Assembly: GCF_000808575.1 (NCBI RefSeq)
Contig: NZ_JWLW01000012.1
Span: forward strand, 434,001 to 498,000
Length of the DNA stretch: 64,000 nucleotides
Reading direction: 5' to 3'
From: Alteromonas marina
Lineage (GTDB): Bacteria; Pseudomonadota; Gammaproteobacteria; Enterobacterales; Alteromonadaceae
Positions 1-7,726 of the stretch are shown here, piece by piece (within the stretch, counting starts at the first letter, position 1; each line of letters begins with the position of its first letter). Made by a program: the position numbers and the translations under genes. The notes beneath the pieces were generated by a model. That model was not told the origin of the DNA, made no database searches, and saw only the letters and a program-made list of their open reading frames with translations.

Positions 1-320
1 ACGAAATTATCAAACAATGGTCTGAAAAACTGGCTGCTGATGTGGGTGACGACGTGCTTTATCCTGTGTCTGTTCGCTGTGAAGAAGTGATGTGGCGCGA
101 GAAAAAGCTTTTCTGTAACGCCGATTTCTTCCACGCGTCTGCGTACAACTTTATGGGCATTCCTACACCGTTGTTCACACCAATCTTCGTAATGTCACGC
201 CTAACCGGTTGGGCGGCACACGTTATGGAACAGCGCGCTGACAACCGTATTATTCGCCCGTCAGCAGAATACACAGGCGAAGAACTACGCCCAGTGCCAG
301 CTATTAGCGAACGCGCTTAA
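1..320 (+). CDS. prpC: 2-methylcitrate synthase, C-terminal part (truncated by window edge)
   Basis: This is the 3' end of a citrate-synthase-family gene, read from base 3 in frame with no start in the window. PrpC condenses propionyl-CoA with oxaloacetate to 2-methylcitrate, the first step of the cytosolic methylcitrate cycle. The visible 105 or so residues carry the family's C-terminal core: NADFFHASAYNFMGIP, which contains the catalytic aspartate region, and EQRADNRIIRPSAEY, which supplies substrate-binding arginines. It stops at 318-320, 18 bp before acnD on the same strand, so the two are almost certainly one operon. The PrpC assignment over housekeeping GltA rests on this context and on the HASAYNFMGIPTPLF wording, which I recall as typical of methylcitrate synthases. 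Confidence 0.93.
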   Translation, partial: EIIKQWSEKLAADVGDDVLYPVSVRCEEVMWREKKLFCNADFFHASAYNFMGIPTPLFTPIFVMSRLTGWAAHVMEQRADNRIIRPSAEYTGEELRPVPAISERA

Positions 321-338
321 GATTAAGGTTGGGGTTTT

Positions 339-2930
339 ATGAATATTGATTACCGTAAACCGCTTCCAAACGCGGGTATCGATTTTTTCGATACCCGTGA
401 AGCGGTAGATGCTATTGAGCCTGGCGCCTACGCCAAGCTACCTTACACCTCACGTGTACTGGCTGAGAACTTGGTGCGTAAATGCGCCCCTGAAATGCTT
501 ACCGACTCACTTAAACAGCTGATTTATCGCAAGCGCGACTTGGACTTCCCGTGGTTTCCGGCTCGCGTAGTGTGTCACGATATCTTGGGTCAAACGGCAC
601 TGGTAGACTTAGCCGGGCTTCGCGATGCTATTGCGGCAAAAGGCGGCGATCCGGCCAAGGTTAACCCAGTAGTTCCAACACAGTTGATTGTGGATCACTC
701 ATTAGCTGTAGAGCATGCCGGTTTTGAGAAAGACGCGTTTGAAAAAAACCGTGCAATTGAAGACAGACGTAACGACGACCGTTTCCACTTTATCAACTGG
801 ACAAAAACGGCATTTAAAAACGTAGATGTTATCCCTCCGGGTAACGGCATTATGCACCAAATTAACTTGGAGCGTATGTCACCGGTTATTCAAGCCCGTG
901 ACGGTGTTGCCTTCCCTGATACGCTAGTGGGTACAGACAGCCATACGCCGCATGTTGATGCACTTGGTGTAATTGCTGTGGGCGTTGGCGGCCTTGAAGC
1001 GGAAAGCGTTATGCTGGGCCGTGCGTCTTACATGCGTCTGCCAGACATTGTAGGTGTTGAGCTAACGGGCAAACCACAGCCAGGCATTACTGCAACCGAC
1101 ATCGTATTAGCGTTAACAGAGTTCTTGCGTAAAGAGCGTGTGGTATCTGCATATTTGGAATTCTATGGTGAAGGTGCATCGCACCTGACGCTGGGCGACC
1201 GCGCAACCATTTCGAACATGACACCGGAATACGGCGCCACTGCAGCCATGTTCTACATTGACCAGCAAACCATTGATTACTTGCGCCTAACAGGGCGTGA
1301 AGAAAAGCAAATTGCATTGGTAGAGCAATACGCTAAGCATACCGGTTTATGGGCTGATGATTTAGAAACTGCCGAGTATGAGCGGGTGCTTACGTTCGAC
1401 CTTTCTGCTGTTGGACGTAACATGGCTGGCCCTTCTAACCCTCACGCTCGCTTACCTACCAGCGATTTAGAAAGTCGCGGTATAGCAGCGAAGTTGACTG
1501 AGGAAGAAGGCAAAATGCCTGATGGCGCGGTTATTATAGCGGCTATCACCAGCTGTACTAATACATCGAACCCGCGCAATGTTATTGCGGCAGGCCTGCT
1601 TGCGCGCAACGCCAACCAGCGCGGATTAACTCGCAAGCCGTGGGTAAAGAGCTCACTAGCACCTGGTTCTAAAGCGGTGAAGCTTTACCTTGAAGAAGCT
1701 AACCTAATGAGCGAGTTGGAAGATTTGGGCTTTGGCGTAGTAGCTTTTGCTTGTACTACCTGTAACGGCATGAGCGGCGCACTAGACCCTAAAATTCAGC
1801 AAGAAATCATCGACCGCGACCTCTACTCTACAGCGGTATTGTCGGGTAACCGTAACTTCGACGGCCGTATCCATCCTTATGCTAAGCAAGCATTCTTAGC
1901 ATCGCCGCCACTAGTAGTAGCGTACGCTATCGCCGGCACCATTCGCTTTGATATTGAAAAGGACGTATTGGGCACCGACAAAGACGGCAACCCGGTAACG
2001 CTTAAAGATATTTGGCCAAGCGATGAAGAAATTGACGCTATTGTAGCGAAGTCGGTGAAGCCCGAGCACTTCAGAAAAGTGTACGAGCCAATGTTCGACC
2101 TTAGCGTTGATTATGGCAAAGACATTAACCCACTTTATGACTGGCGTGAAATGAGCACCTACATTCGCCGCCCACCCTATTGGGAAGGCGCGATGGATGC
2201 CGAGCGCACCATGAAAGGCATGCGTCCGCTGGCTATTTTAGGTGACAATATCACCACCGATCACTTGTCGCCTTCAAACGCTATTCTGGCCAGCAGTGCA
2301 GCCGGTGAATACCTTCATAAAATGGGCTTGCCTGAAGAAGACTTTAACTCGTACGCCACGCACCGTGGTGACCACTTAACCGCACAGCGCGCTACCCTAG
2401 CGAACCCGAAAGTATTCAACGAGATGGTGCTTGAAAACGGTGAAGTAAAACAAGGTTCTCTGGCGCGCGTTGAGCCCGAAGGCAAAGTTATGCGCATGTG
2501 GGAAGCCATTGAAACCTACATGAACCGCAGACAACCGCTTATCATTGTTGCAGGCGCCGACTACGGTCAGGGCTCGTCACGTGACTGGGCAGCTAAAGGC
2601 GTGCGTCTTGCTGGTGTTGAAGTCATTGTGGCAGAAGGTTTTGAGCGTATTCACCGCACTAACCTTATTGGTATGGGCGTGCTACCGCTTGAGTTTAAAC
2701 CAGGCACAACGCGTAAAACCCTTGAGCTTGATGGCACAGAAACGTACGACGTAAGCGGCGAACCTTCACCAGGTGCAACGCTTACGCTAGTAGTAAACCG
2801 TCAAAACGGTGAGCAGCTAGAAGTGCCAGTAACCTGCCGTTTAGACACTGCAGAAGAAGTCTCTATTTACAGCGCGGGCGGCGTATTACAGCGCTTCGCT
2901 AAAGACTTCTTGGAAGCTGAAGCTAGCTGA
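339..2930 (+). CDS. acnD: Fe/S-dependent 2-methylisocitrate dehydratase AcnD
   Basis: An 863-residue aconitase-superfamily enzyme that dehydrates 2-methylcitrate in the methylcitrate cycle. AcnD makes the trans isomer of 2-methylaconitate and so needs PrpF, whose gene follows. The three [4Fe-4S] cluster cysteines are visible: Cys406 in ITSCTNTSNP, and Cys472 and Cys475 in ACTTCNGMSG. The C-terminal swivel domain carries GADYGQGSSRDWAAKG. The length matches AcnD and AcnA-type proteins. Housekeeping AcnA is the main alternative, but the prpC-acnD-prpF order decides for AcnD. The ATG at 339 follows prpC by 18 bp. A 546-bp gap filled with palindromic elements separates it from prpF, which is unusual for genes whose products act in sequence. 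Confidence 0.95.
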   Translation: MNIDYRKPLPNAGIDFFDTREAVDAIEPGAYAKLPYTSRVLAENLVRKCAPEMLTDSLKQLIYRKRDLDFPWFPARVVCHDILGQTALVDLAGLRDAIAAKGGDPAKVNPVVPTQLIVDHSLAVEHAGFEKDAFEKNRAIEDRRNDDRFHFINWTKTAFKNVDVIPPGNGIMHQINLERMSPVIQARDGVAFPDTLVGTDSHTPHVDALGVIAVGVGGLEAESVMLGRASYMRLPDIVGVELTGKPQPGITATDIVLALTEFLRKERVVSAYLEFYGEGASHLTLGDRATISNMTPEYGATAAMFYIDQQTIDYLRLTGREEKQIALVEQYAKHTGLWADDLETAEYERVLTFDLSAVGRNMAGPSNPHARLPTSDLESRGIAAKLTEEEGKMPDGAVIIAAITSCTNTSNPRNVIAAGLLARNANQRGLTRKPWVKSSLAPGSKAVKLYLEEANLMSELEDLGFGVVAFACTTCNGMSGALDPKIQQEIIDRDLYSTAVLSGNRNFDGRIHPYAKQAFLASPPLVVAYAIAGTIRFDIEKDVLGTDKDGNPVTLKDIWPSDEEIDAIVAKSVKPEHFRKVYEPMFDLSVDYGKDINPLYDWREMSTYIRRPPYWEGAMDAERTMKGMRPLAILGDNITTDHLSPSNAILASSAAGEYLHKMGLPEEDFNSYATHRGDHLTAQRATLANPKVFNEMVLENGEVKQGSLARVEPEGKVMRMWEAIETYMNRRQPLIIVAGADYGQGSSRDWAAKGVRLAGVEVIVAEGFERIHRTNLIGMGVLPLEFKPGTTRKTLELDGTETYDVSGEPSPGATLTLVVNRQNGEQLEVPVTCRLDTAEEVSIYSAGGVLQRFAKDFLEAEAS

Positions 2931-2950
2931 TTGTGATAGGAAGACCTTTC

Positions 2951-3060
2951 AGTGGGAGGAGGTGAATCAGTTACAGGGCACGCCGTGAATACGTCCTTGT
3001 AGGCTCCCAACTCGCATCCTTGCGAGTTGAGGGCCCTGAAACTGACCCACCTCCCCCACT
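2951..3060. repeat. Palindromic intergenic element, copy 1
   Basis: About 110 bp with two nested inverted repeats. The outer arms (about 2951-2977 and 3034-3060) are nearly complementary: AGTGGGAGGAGGTGAATCAG pairs with CTGACCCACCTCCCCCACT. The inner hairpin at 3008-3029 is perfect: CAACTCGCA, loop TCCT, TGCGAGTTG. Between the 5' outer arm and the inner hairpin lies an asymmetric core of about 29 bp (2979-3007) that begins CACGCCGTGAATACGTCC and is shared with the three other copies. The function is unknown. A transcript would fold into a long stem with an internal side hairpin. Confidence 0.9.
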
Positions 3061-3090
3061 TAAGTTCGGCCAATATTGCATCAGTTTACT

Positions 3091-3203
3091 TAGCTGGGGG
3101 ATAAGTTAGTCATAGGGCACGCCCTAAATACGTCTCTATAGGCTCCCAACTCGCATACTTGCGAGTTGAAGGCCCTGAAACTAATCCACCTCCTCCGTAG
3201 CTA
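3091..3203. repeat. Palindromic intergenic element, copy 2
   Basis: This copy has the same orientation as copy 1 and closely related outer arms, although the pairing is more degenerate (5' part from TAGCTGGGGG, 3' part ending CCACCTCCTCCGTAGCTA). The inner hairpin at 3147-3168 is the same as in copy 1 except for one loop base (CAACTCGCA, TACT, TGCGAGTTG). The core at 3119-3146 again starts CACGCC and ends TAGGCTCC. Copies 1 and 2 look like a fairly recent duplication, separated by about 30 bp of unrelated sequence. Confidence 0.85.
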
Positions 3204-3228
3204 GTATCAGCTAGTTTGGTTGGAAGCT

Positions 3229-3313
3229 GTTTGTGATTTGAAACCCTCCAGCCGCAAGGATGCGGCTGGGGAGCGCACATGGATGTGTTCACAGCGTGTT
3301 TCAAATCACGAAC
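3229..3313. repeat. Palindromic intergenic element, copy 3 (inverted relative to 1 and 2)
   Basis: The outer arms GTTTGTGATTTGAAAC (3229-3244) and GTTTCAAATCACGAAC (3298-3313) pair at 15 of 16 positions. The inner hairpin at 3248-3269 is perfect (CCAGCCGCA, AGGA, TGCGGCTGG). Here the shared core follows the inner hairpin (about 3270-3297), and its reverse complement matches the cores of copies 1 and 2, so this copy is inverted. The arm and inner-hairpin sequences differ from copies 1 and 2, yet the pairing is kept. Confidence 0.88.
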
Positions 3314-3352
3314 AACCTTACTTCTCTCCAGATAAAATGGTTTTTAGTTTAA

Positions 3353-3455
3353 GAGTGCGTTGAGGCACGGTTGAAACCTTCGGGGCGCATGGACGCGCCC
3401 CTAGAGCCTACAAGGATGTATTTACGGCGTGTTTCAACTGTGCCTCAACGCACTC
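3353..3455. repeat. Palindromic intergenic element, copy 4 (next to prpF)
   Basis: This is the best-preserved copy. The 25-bp arms at 3353-3377 and 3431-3455 pair at 24 of 25 positions (GAGTGCGTTGAGGCAC against GTGCCTCAACGCACTC at the tips). The inner hairpin at 3382-3401 has a 7-bp GGGGCGC/GCGCCCC stem. The shared core lies on the 3' side (3402-3430), in the same orientation as copy 3. The element ends 21 bp before the prpF ATG, just upstream of its ribosome-binding site, so a folded transcript would place a large hairpin directly in front of prpF. Confidence 0.92.
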
Positions 3456-3476
3456 ATACCGACGAAAGGAAAAAAC

Positions 3477-4658
3477 ATGACAAAGTATGCGCCACAACTT
3501 CGAGTACCGGCTACCTACATGCGTGGCGGTACCAGTAAGGGTGTGTTTTTCAATTTAACCGATTTGCCAGAAGCCGCGCAAAAGCCAGGTCCGGCGCGCG
3601 ATGCCCTGCTTCTGCGCGTAATTGGCAGCCCCGATCCTTACGGTAAACAAACCGACGGTATGGGCGGTGCTACATCAAGTACCAGCAAAACCGTTATCTT
3701 AAGCAAAAGTGAACGTGAAGGTTACGATGTCGACTACCTATTTGGTCAAGTAGCCATAGATAAGCCATTCGTAGACTGGAGTGGTAACTGCGGAAACCTA
3801 ACGGCAGCCGTAGGCGCATTTGCGATAACCAATGGGCTGGTAGATAGAAGTAAAATACCAGAAAACGGCATTGCCACCGTCAATATTTGGCAAGCCAATA
3901 TCAACAAAGCCATTATCGCTAAGGTGCCAATGACTAACGGGGAAGTACAGGAAACTGGCGATTTTGAACTAGACGGTGTCACCTTCCCTGCCGCAGAAGT
4001 AGAAGTAGCCTTTGTTGACCCAGCTGACGGTGAAGGGGCAATCTTCCCGACAGGACGATTAGTCGACACACTTGAAGTTCCAGGCGTAGGCTCACTTCAG
4101 GCGACCATGATAAACGCGGGTATTCCTACTATTTTCATCAACGCAGAAGATATTGGCTACACAGGCACTGAACTGCAGGATGATATAAACAGCGACTCCG
4201 AGGCGCTGTCCAAGTTCGAAGCAATTCGTGCACACGGCGCGGTTCAGATGGGGCTCATCAATGATGTGGGTGAAGCTGCAAACAGGCAGCACACACCAAA
4301 AGTCGCGTTCGTTGCTCCTCCAAGAGGTTACCAAGCATCCAGTGGCAAAGATATTTTGGGTTCAGACATTGATGTATTGGTTCGCGCACTGTCTATGGGG
4401 AAACTTCATCATGCTATGATGGGGACGGCTGCGGTCGCTATTGCAGCAGCTGCGGCGATACCCGGCACTCTTGTAAATATCGCAGCTGGCGGCGACGAAA
4501 GAGACTCGGTTACTTTTGGGCATCCATCTGGAACGCTTAGAGTAGGAGCAAGAGCTACGTTTGAAGACGACAAGTGGCAAATTAAGCAAGCTGTAATGAG
4601 CAGAAGCGCACGTATTTTGATGGAAGGCTCCGTGCGTGTTCCCGCTGAACAAAGTTAG
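3477..4658 (+). CDS. prpF: 2-methylaconitate cis-trans isomerase PrpF
   Basis: A 393-residue PrpF/AcnD-accessory protein that isomerises trans-2-methylaconitate made by AcnD to the cis form used by the next hydratase. The N-terminal signature MRGGTSKGVFF is clear, as are GNCGNLTAAVGAFA and GGATSSTSK, which belong to the diaminopimelate-epimerase-like fold. I chose the ATG at 3477 because AAAGGA lies 6 bp upstream and the family's N-terminus begins right after it. An in-frame GTG at 3429 would add 16 residues encoded inside palindromic copy 4 and is rejected. It is last in the operon and is followed by a good terminator at 4710. Confidence 0.95.
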   Translation: MTKYAPQLRVPATYMRGGTSKGVFFNLTDLPEAAQKPGPARDALLLRVIGSPDPYGKQTDGMGGATSSTSKTVILSKSEREGYDVDYLFGQVAIDKPFVDWSGNCGNLTAAVGAFAITNGLVDRSKIPENGIATVNIWQANINKAIIAKVPMTNGEVQETGDFELDGVTFPAAEVEVAFVDPADGEGAIFPTGRLVDTLEVPGVGSLQATMINAGIPTIFINAEDIGYTGTELQDDINSDSEALSKFEAIRAHGAVQMGLINDVGEAANRQHTPKVAFVAPPRGYQASSGKDILGSDIDVLVRALSMGKLHHAMMGTAAVAIAAAAAIPGTLVNIAAGGDERDSVTFGHPSGTLRVGARATFEDDKWQIKQAVMSRSARILMEGSVRVPAEQS

Positions 4659-4709
4659 TACAACGCAATGTTATATAAGAATAAAATCATTTAGACATAA
4701 GTATAAAAC

Positions 4710-4732
4710 GCCCTCTCTTTGAGGGCTTTTTT
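4710..4732 (+). terminator. Rho-independent terminator of the prp operon
   Basis: GCCCTCTCTTTGAGGGC hairpin followed by TTTTTT, about 50 bp after the prpF stop. Confidence 0.88.
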
Positions 4733-4779
4733 GTCTTAAATTGGTTATTATCGAAGCCTAAGTGCCGAGAGTAGATCAC

Positions 4780-6036
4780 ATGTATAAAGTTCTTGTAGTA
4801 GAAGACAGTCTCACTGTCCGAAAGATTGTAAACAAACTTATTGAGGATAATCCTCACTTTACGTGTGATCTGTGCGAAGATCTTGCGGAAGCTAAAAGTG
4901 CCCTCGAGAGTGACACCGAATACTTGGCAGCCATCGTCGACTTAAACCTTCCCGACGCGCCCAACGGCGAGAGCGTTGAGCTTGCACTTTCCTACAACGT
5001 TCCAACCATCGTACTTACTGGGAACTTCGACGAATTTACCCGTGCTCAGTTACTCGATCAGGGCGTACTGGATTACATCACAAAAGAGTCTCGCTATTCA
5101 TACCTTCAAGTGTCTAAACTTGTAGACCGTTTAAGAAAGAATCTCACTACCAAAGTGTTGGTGGTGGAAGATTCTAGAACGAGCCGAAATCACATTTGCT
5201 CATTACTTCGCAAATTCCAATTTCAGGTGCATGAAGCGAACGATGGCTTAGAAGCGTTGGAAGAGCTTGATAATCACCGCGATATTAAAATGGTTATTGC
5301 TGATCACCGTATGCCCAATATGGACGGTTATGAACTGGTTAAAGCAATACGCCACGAAAAACGCATGCAAGACTTGGTATTTATCGGTTTATCGGCAAAC
5401 GGCGACAGCGTGTTGACCTCGAAATTCATTAAAAGCGGCGCCAATGACTTCCTGTCCAAACCTTTTTATCACGAAGAATTCTACTGCAGAATTATGCAAA
5501 ACCTTGAATCACAAGAAATGATTCAAACCATTAGAAATTCAGCAAACTTAGACCCGCTAACCAAGGTATACAATCGCCGTTTTCTCTACGAAAAAGCAGA
5601 AGAGTTATTTGCCAATAAAGCGTCGAGAAAGGATGTCATTGTGTCTATGATCGATGCTGACAACTTCAAAAGTGTAAACGATACCTACGGCCATAAAACG
5701 GGTGACATGTTATTGCAGGAATTTGCAGCATTGTTAAAAGATTACTTCCCCGACGATCTTATTGTGCGCTATGGGGGTGAAGAATTTACAGTGGTATCGG
5801 TAAGGCCACCTAAAGTGTATCTATCTGCGCTTTCAGCGTTTATGGATGCAGTGCGCTCTACTATTTTTACCAATCACAAGTTCAATATCACGTGCAGTAT
5901 CGGCGTATGTACCGAGGAACACAAGTGCTTGGCGTCGCAGTTAGAAGTGGCTGATGCGCGCTTATACGAAGCTAAGCACGCGGGCAAAGATCAGATTATT
6001 TTGAGAGACTCAGTTGCCAAAACAGTAGAGGCGTAA
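4780..6036 (+). CDS. Response regulator with two receiver domains and a GGDEF output domain
   Basis: A 418-residue cytoplasmic signalling protein. Receiver 1 (about residues 1-120) starts YKVLVVEDSLTVRK and has a phosphoacceptor in VDLNLPD. Receiver 2 (about 125-245) starts KVLVVEDSRTSRN with IADHRMPNMDGYE and the conserved lysine in FLSKPF. The C-terminal domain (about 255-410) is a diguanylate cyclase with an intact YGGEEF active site, so c-di-GMP synthesis is expected. No RxxD inhibitory site is seen in the usual place just upstream of GGEEF. I chose the ATG at 4780 because the receiver fold begins immediately after it; a GTG at 4762 would add six residues. The layout resembles PleD. No cognate kinase is adjacent. 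It lies downstream of the prp terminator and is probably transcribed alone. Confidence 0.88.
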   Translation: MYKVLVVEDSLTVRKIVNKLIEDNPHFTCDLCEDLAEAKSALESDTEYLAAIVDLNLPDAPNGESVELALSYNVPTIVLTGNFDEFTRAQLLDQGVLDYITKESRYSYLQVSKLVDRLRKNLTTKVLVVEDSRTSRNHICSLLRKFQFQVHEANDGLEALEELDNHRDIKMVIADHRMPNMDGYELVKAIRHEKRMQDLVFIGLSANGDSVLTSKFIKSGANDFLSKPFYHEEFYCRIMQNLESQEMIQTIRNSANLDPLTKVYNRRFLYEKAEELFANKASRKDVIVSMIDADNFKSVNDTYGHKTGDMLLQEFAALLKDYFPDDLIVRYGGEEFTVVSVRPPKVYLSALSAFMDAVRSTIFTNHKFNITCSIGVCTEEHKCLASQLEVADARLYEAKHAGKDQIILRDSVAKTVEA

Positions 6037-6046
6037 ATCACTTAGT

Positions 6047-7624
6047 CTACTGCAGCCAACGCGGCATTAAGTAGCAAACAACGACCAATAAGCAAAAATA
6101 GCCAAGCAATAGGGTGGCAATCGGCTTATCAATCAGTAAGCGTCGTTGACCAGAGGTGGTGATCGTCGCTGTATCGTTTTCATCATTAGCTGACAAAACA
6201 GACAAGATAATAGCGGGTATCACTGTGCTCGCGAACCCCGTTACATTCCACCAAAACCAAAACATGTCCTCGACAAAAAATGCGAACGACAAATTAGTCA
6301 GCACGCCACACATCAGGCCGGTATTGACCTGTGTGGCCTTTATCTTCTTCGTTAGCATGCCAAGTAGAAACACAGCCAAGACGGGGCCAAAAAAAACAGA
6401 GCCCACTTTGTTCACCGCTTCTATAACGGTAGGCGCTATATCGCCAGCATTGAGCGAAAGCAGCAAAATAATCCCTCCCCAAAGCAAGCCCGCAAACTTA
6501 GCATGACTCAGGTAGCCTTCAGGTTTTGCGCGTTTCCGAGTGAGTTTGAAATAATCTTCCAGTGAAACAGCGGCAAGAGAGTTTATTGCTGAGCTCAGTG
6601 ATGACATGGCTGCAGCAAGAATAGCGACCACAAGCAAGCCGATAAGCCCATGAGGTAAATAATTAAGAATAAAGACCGGCATAAGCCAGTCCGGATTATC
6701 TTTAGGAATTTGCGATAGCAAGTTGGCGTCGTTCAACGCTAGTGTGCCGATCACCAAGCCTGCTAAACAATATAGAAGTGTTATAGGGAACCTGAAAATG
6801 CCATTTGCTAACATCATCTTTTTAAGATCGCTTTCCGATTTCGCTGACAATGCCCTCTGTGCTTCTGATTGATCACAACCGTAGTATGAGGCGTAGAGGA
6901 TCACGCCACCTAGCACCATAGGAAAGAAGCCGAAGCCGTCACCATCAAAACCCAGAGATGAAAAATTAAGGGTAGAGACCCGCTCGCTTGGAAGTAGCTG
7001 TAAAAAGTGCTCCCAACCGCCTAATGCGTTTAGACCAAAAGCAATGCAGATAGCTGTGCCCAAAACGATGACAACCATTTGTACCGCGTCACCATATACA
7101 ACTGCTTTCATGCCTCCTTGTAAGGAGTACAAAACGGTAATCACACCAATGAGTAATATTGCCTGCGTGGATGAAACCTGCATGGTTCCTTGCAATATAA
7201 TGGATAGCGCGTAAACCATTATGCCGGTAGCGAAGGCCCTGCTAAATTGAAATACAACACTGATACAAATACGGGTAGAGGTAGAGAAACGTCGCTCAAG
7301 ATAGTCATAAATACTCACCACACCGCTTCGGTATAATGTAGGCAACACGGTGGTAATGAGTAAAAGCATAGCTAACGGAACTGCCAGTTCATAAGAGAGC
7401 CAAATCAGTCCTCCCCCCTCACGGAAGCCGACAAATGCAGGAGCGGAAATGAAACTGACCGCCGAGAGTTGCGTCGCCATCACTGAAAGTAACAGCGGTT
7501 TCCAACTTAAGCTTCTTCCAGCGAGAAAATAATCTTTCTTTGACTGCTGTCCACGCAAGCTAAAGCCGATAACGAGTAACGTGATGAGGTAAATCGCGAT
7601 GACACTGTAATCAAGAATATCCAT
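6047..7624 (-). CDS. Sodium:solute symporter family (SSS/SLC5) transporter
   Basis: A 525-residue inner-membrane protein with about 13-14 hydrophobic segments. The N-terminus has DYFLAGRSLSWKPLLLS and the family's sodium-coupled core, including ATQLSAVSFISAPAFVGF. It belongs to the sodium/solute symporter family, whose members move sugars, carboxylates, proline or iodide; the substrate cannot be read from the sequence. It converges with the GGDEF regulator upstream in the window, with only 10 bp between the stops. No sugar- or acid-catabolic gene adjoins it to suggest a substrate. Confidence 0.88.
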   Translation of the reverse strand: MDILDYSVIAIYLITLLVIGFSLRGQQSKKDYFLAGRSLSWKPLLLSVMATQLSAVSFISAPAFVGFREGGGLIWLSYELAVPLAMLLLITTVLPTLYRSGVVSIYDYLERRFSTSTRICISVVFQFSRAFATGIMVYALSIILQGTMQVSSTQAILLIGVITVLYSLQGGMKAVVYGDAVQMVVIVLGTAICIAFGLNALGGWEHFLQLLPSERVSTLNFSSLGFDGDGFGFFPMVLGGVILYASYYGCDQSEAQRALSAKSESDLKKMMLANGIFRFPITLLYCLAGLVIGTLALNDANLLSQIPKDNPDWLMPVFILNYLPHGLIGLLVVAILAAAMSSLSSAINSLAAVSLEDYFKLTRKRAKPEGYLSHAKFAGLLWGGIILLLSLNAGDIAPTVIEAVNKVGSVFFGPVLAVFLLGMLTKKIKATQVNTGLMCGVLTNLSFAFFVEDMFWFWWNVTGFASTVIPAIILSVLSANDENDTATITTSGQRRLLIDKPIATLLLGYFCLLVVVCYLMPRWLQ

Positions 7625-7726
7625 ATAGACGCAAGGTTAAGCAACTAAATACCTACCATTACATAAACTCGGTCTATTTGCATAAAAAAACGTATAAAAA
7701 AGCAGCGCTCAAAGAAACAGTGTACG

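Noticed and set aside
2951-3455. Possible CRISPR-like array
   Set aside because: The four units are palindromic, of unequal length, occur in both orientations and are not separated by uniform spacers.
3429-3476. N-terminal extension of prpF from a GTG at 3429
   Set aside because: The extra residues are encoded by the arm of palindromic copy 4, while a good ribosome-binding site and the family N-terminus support the ATG at 3477.
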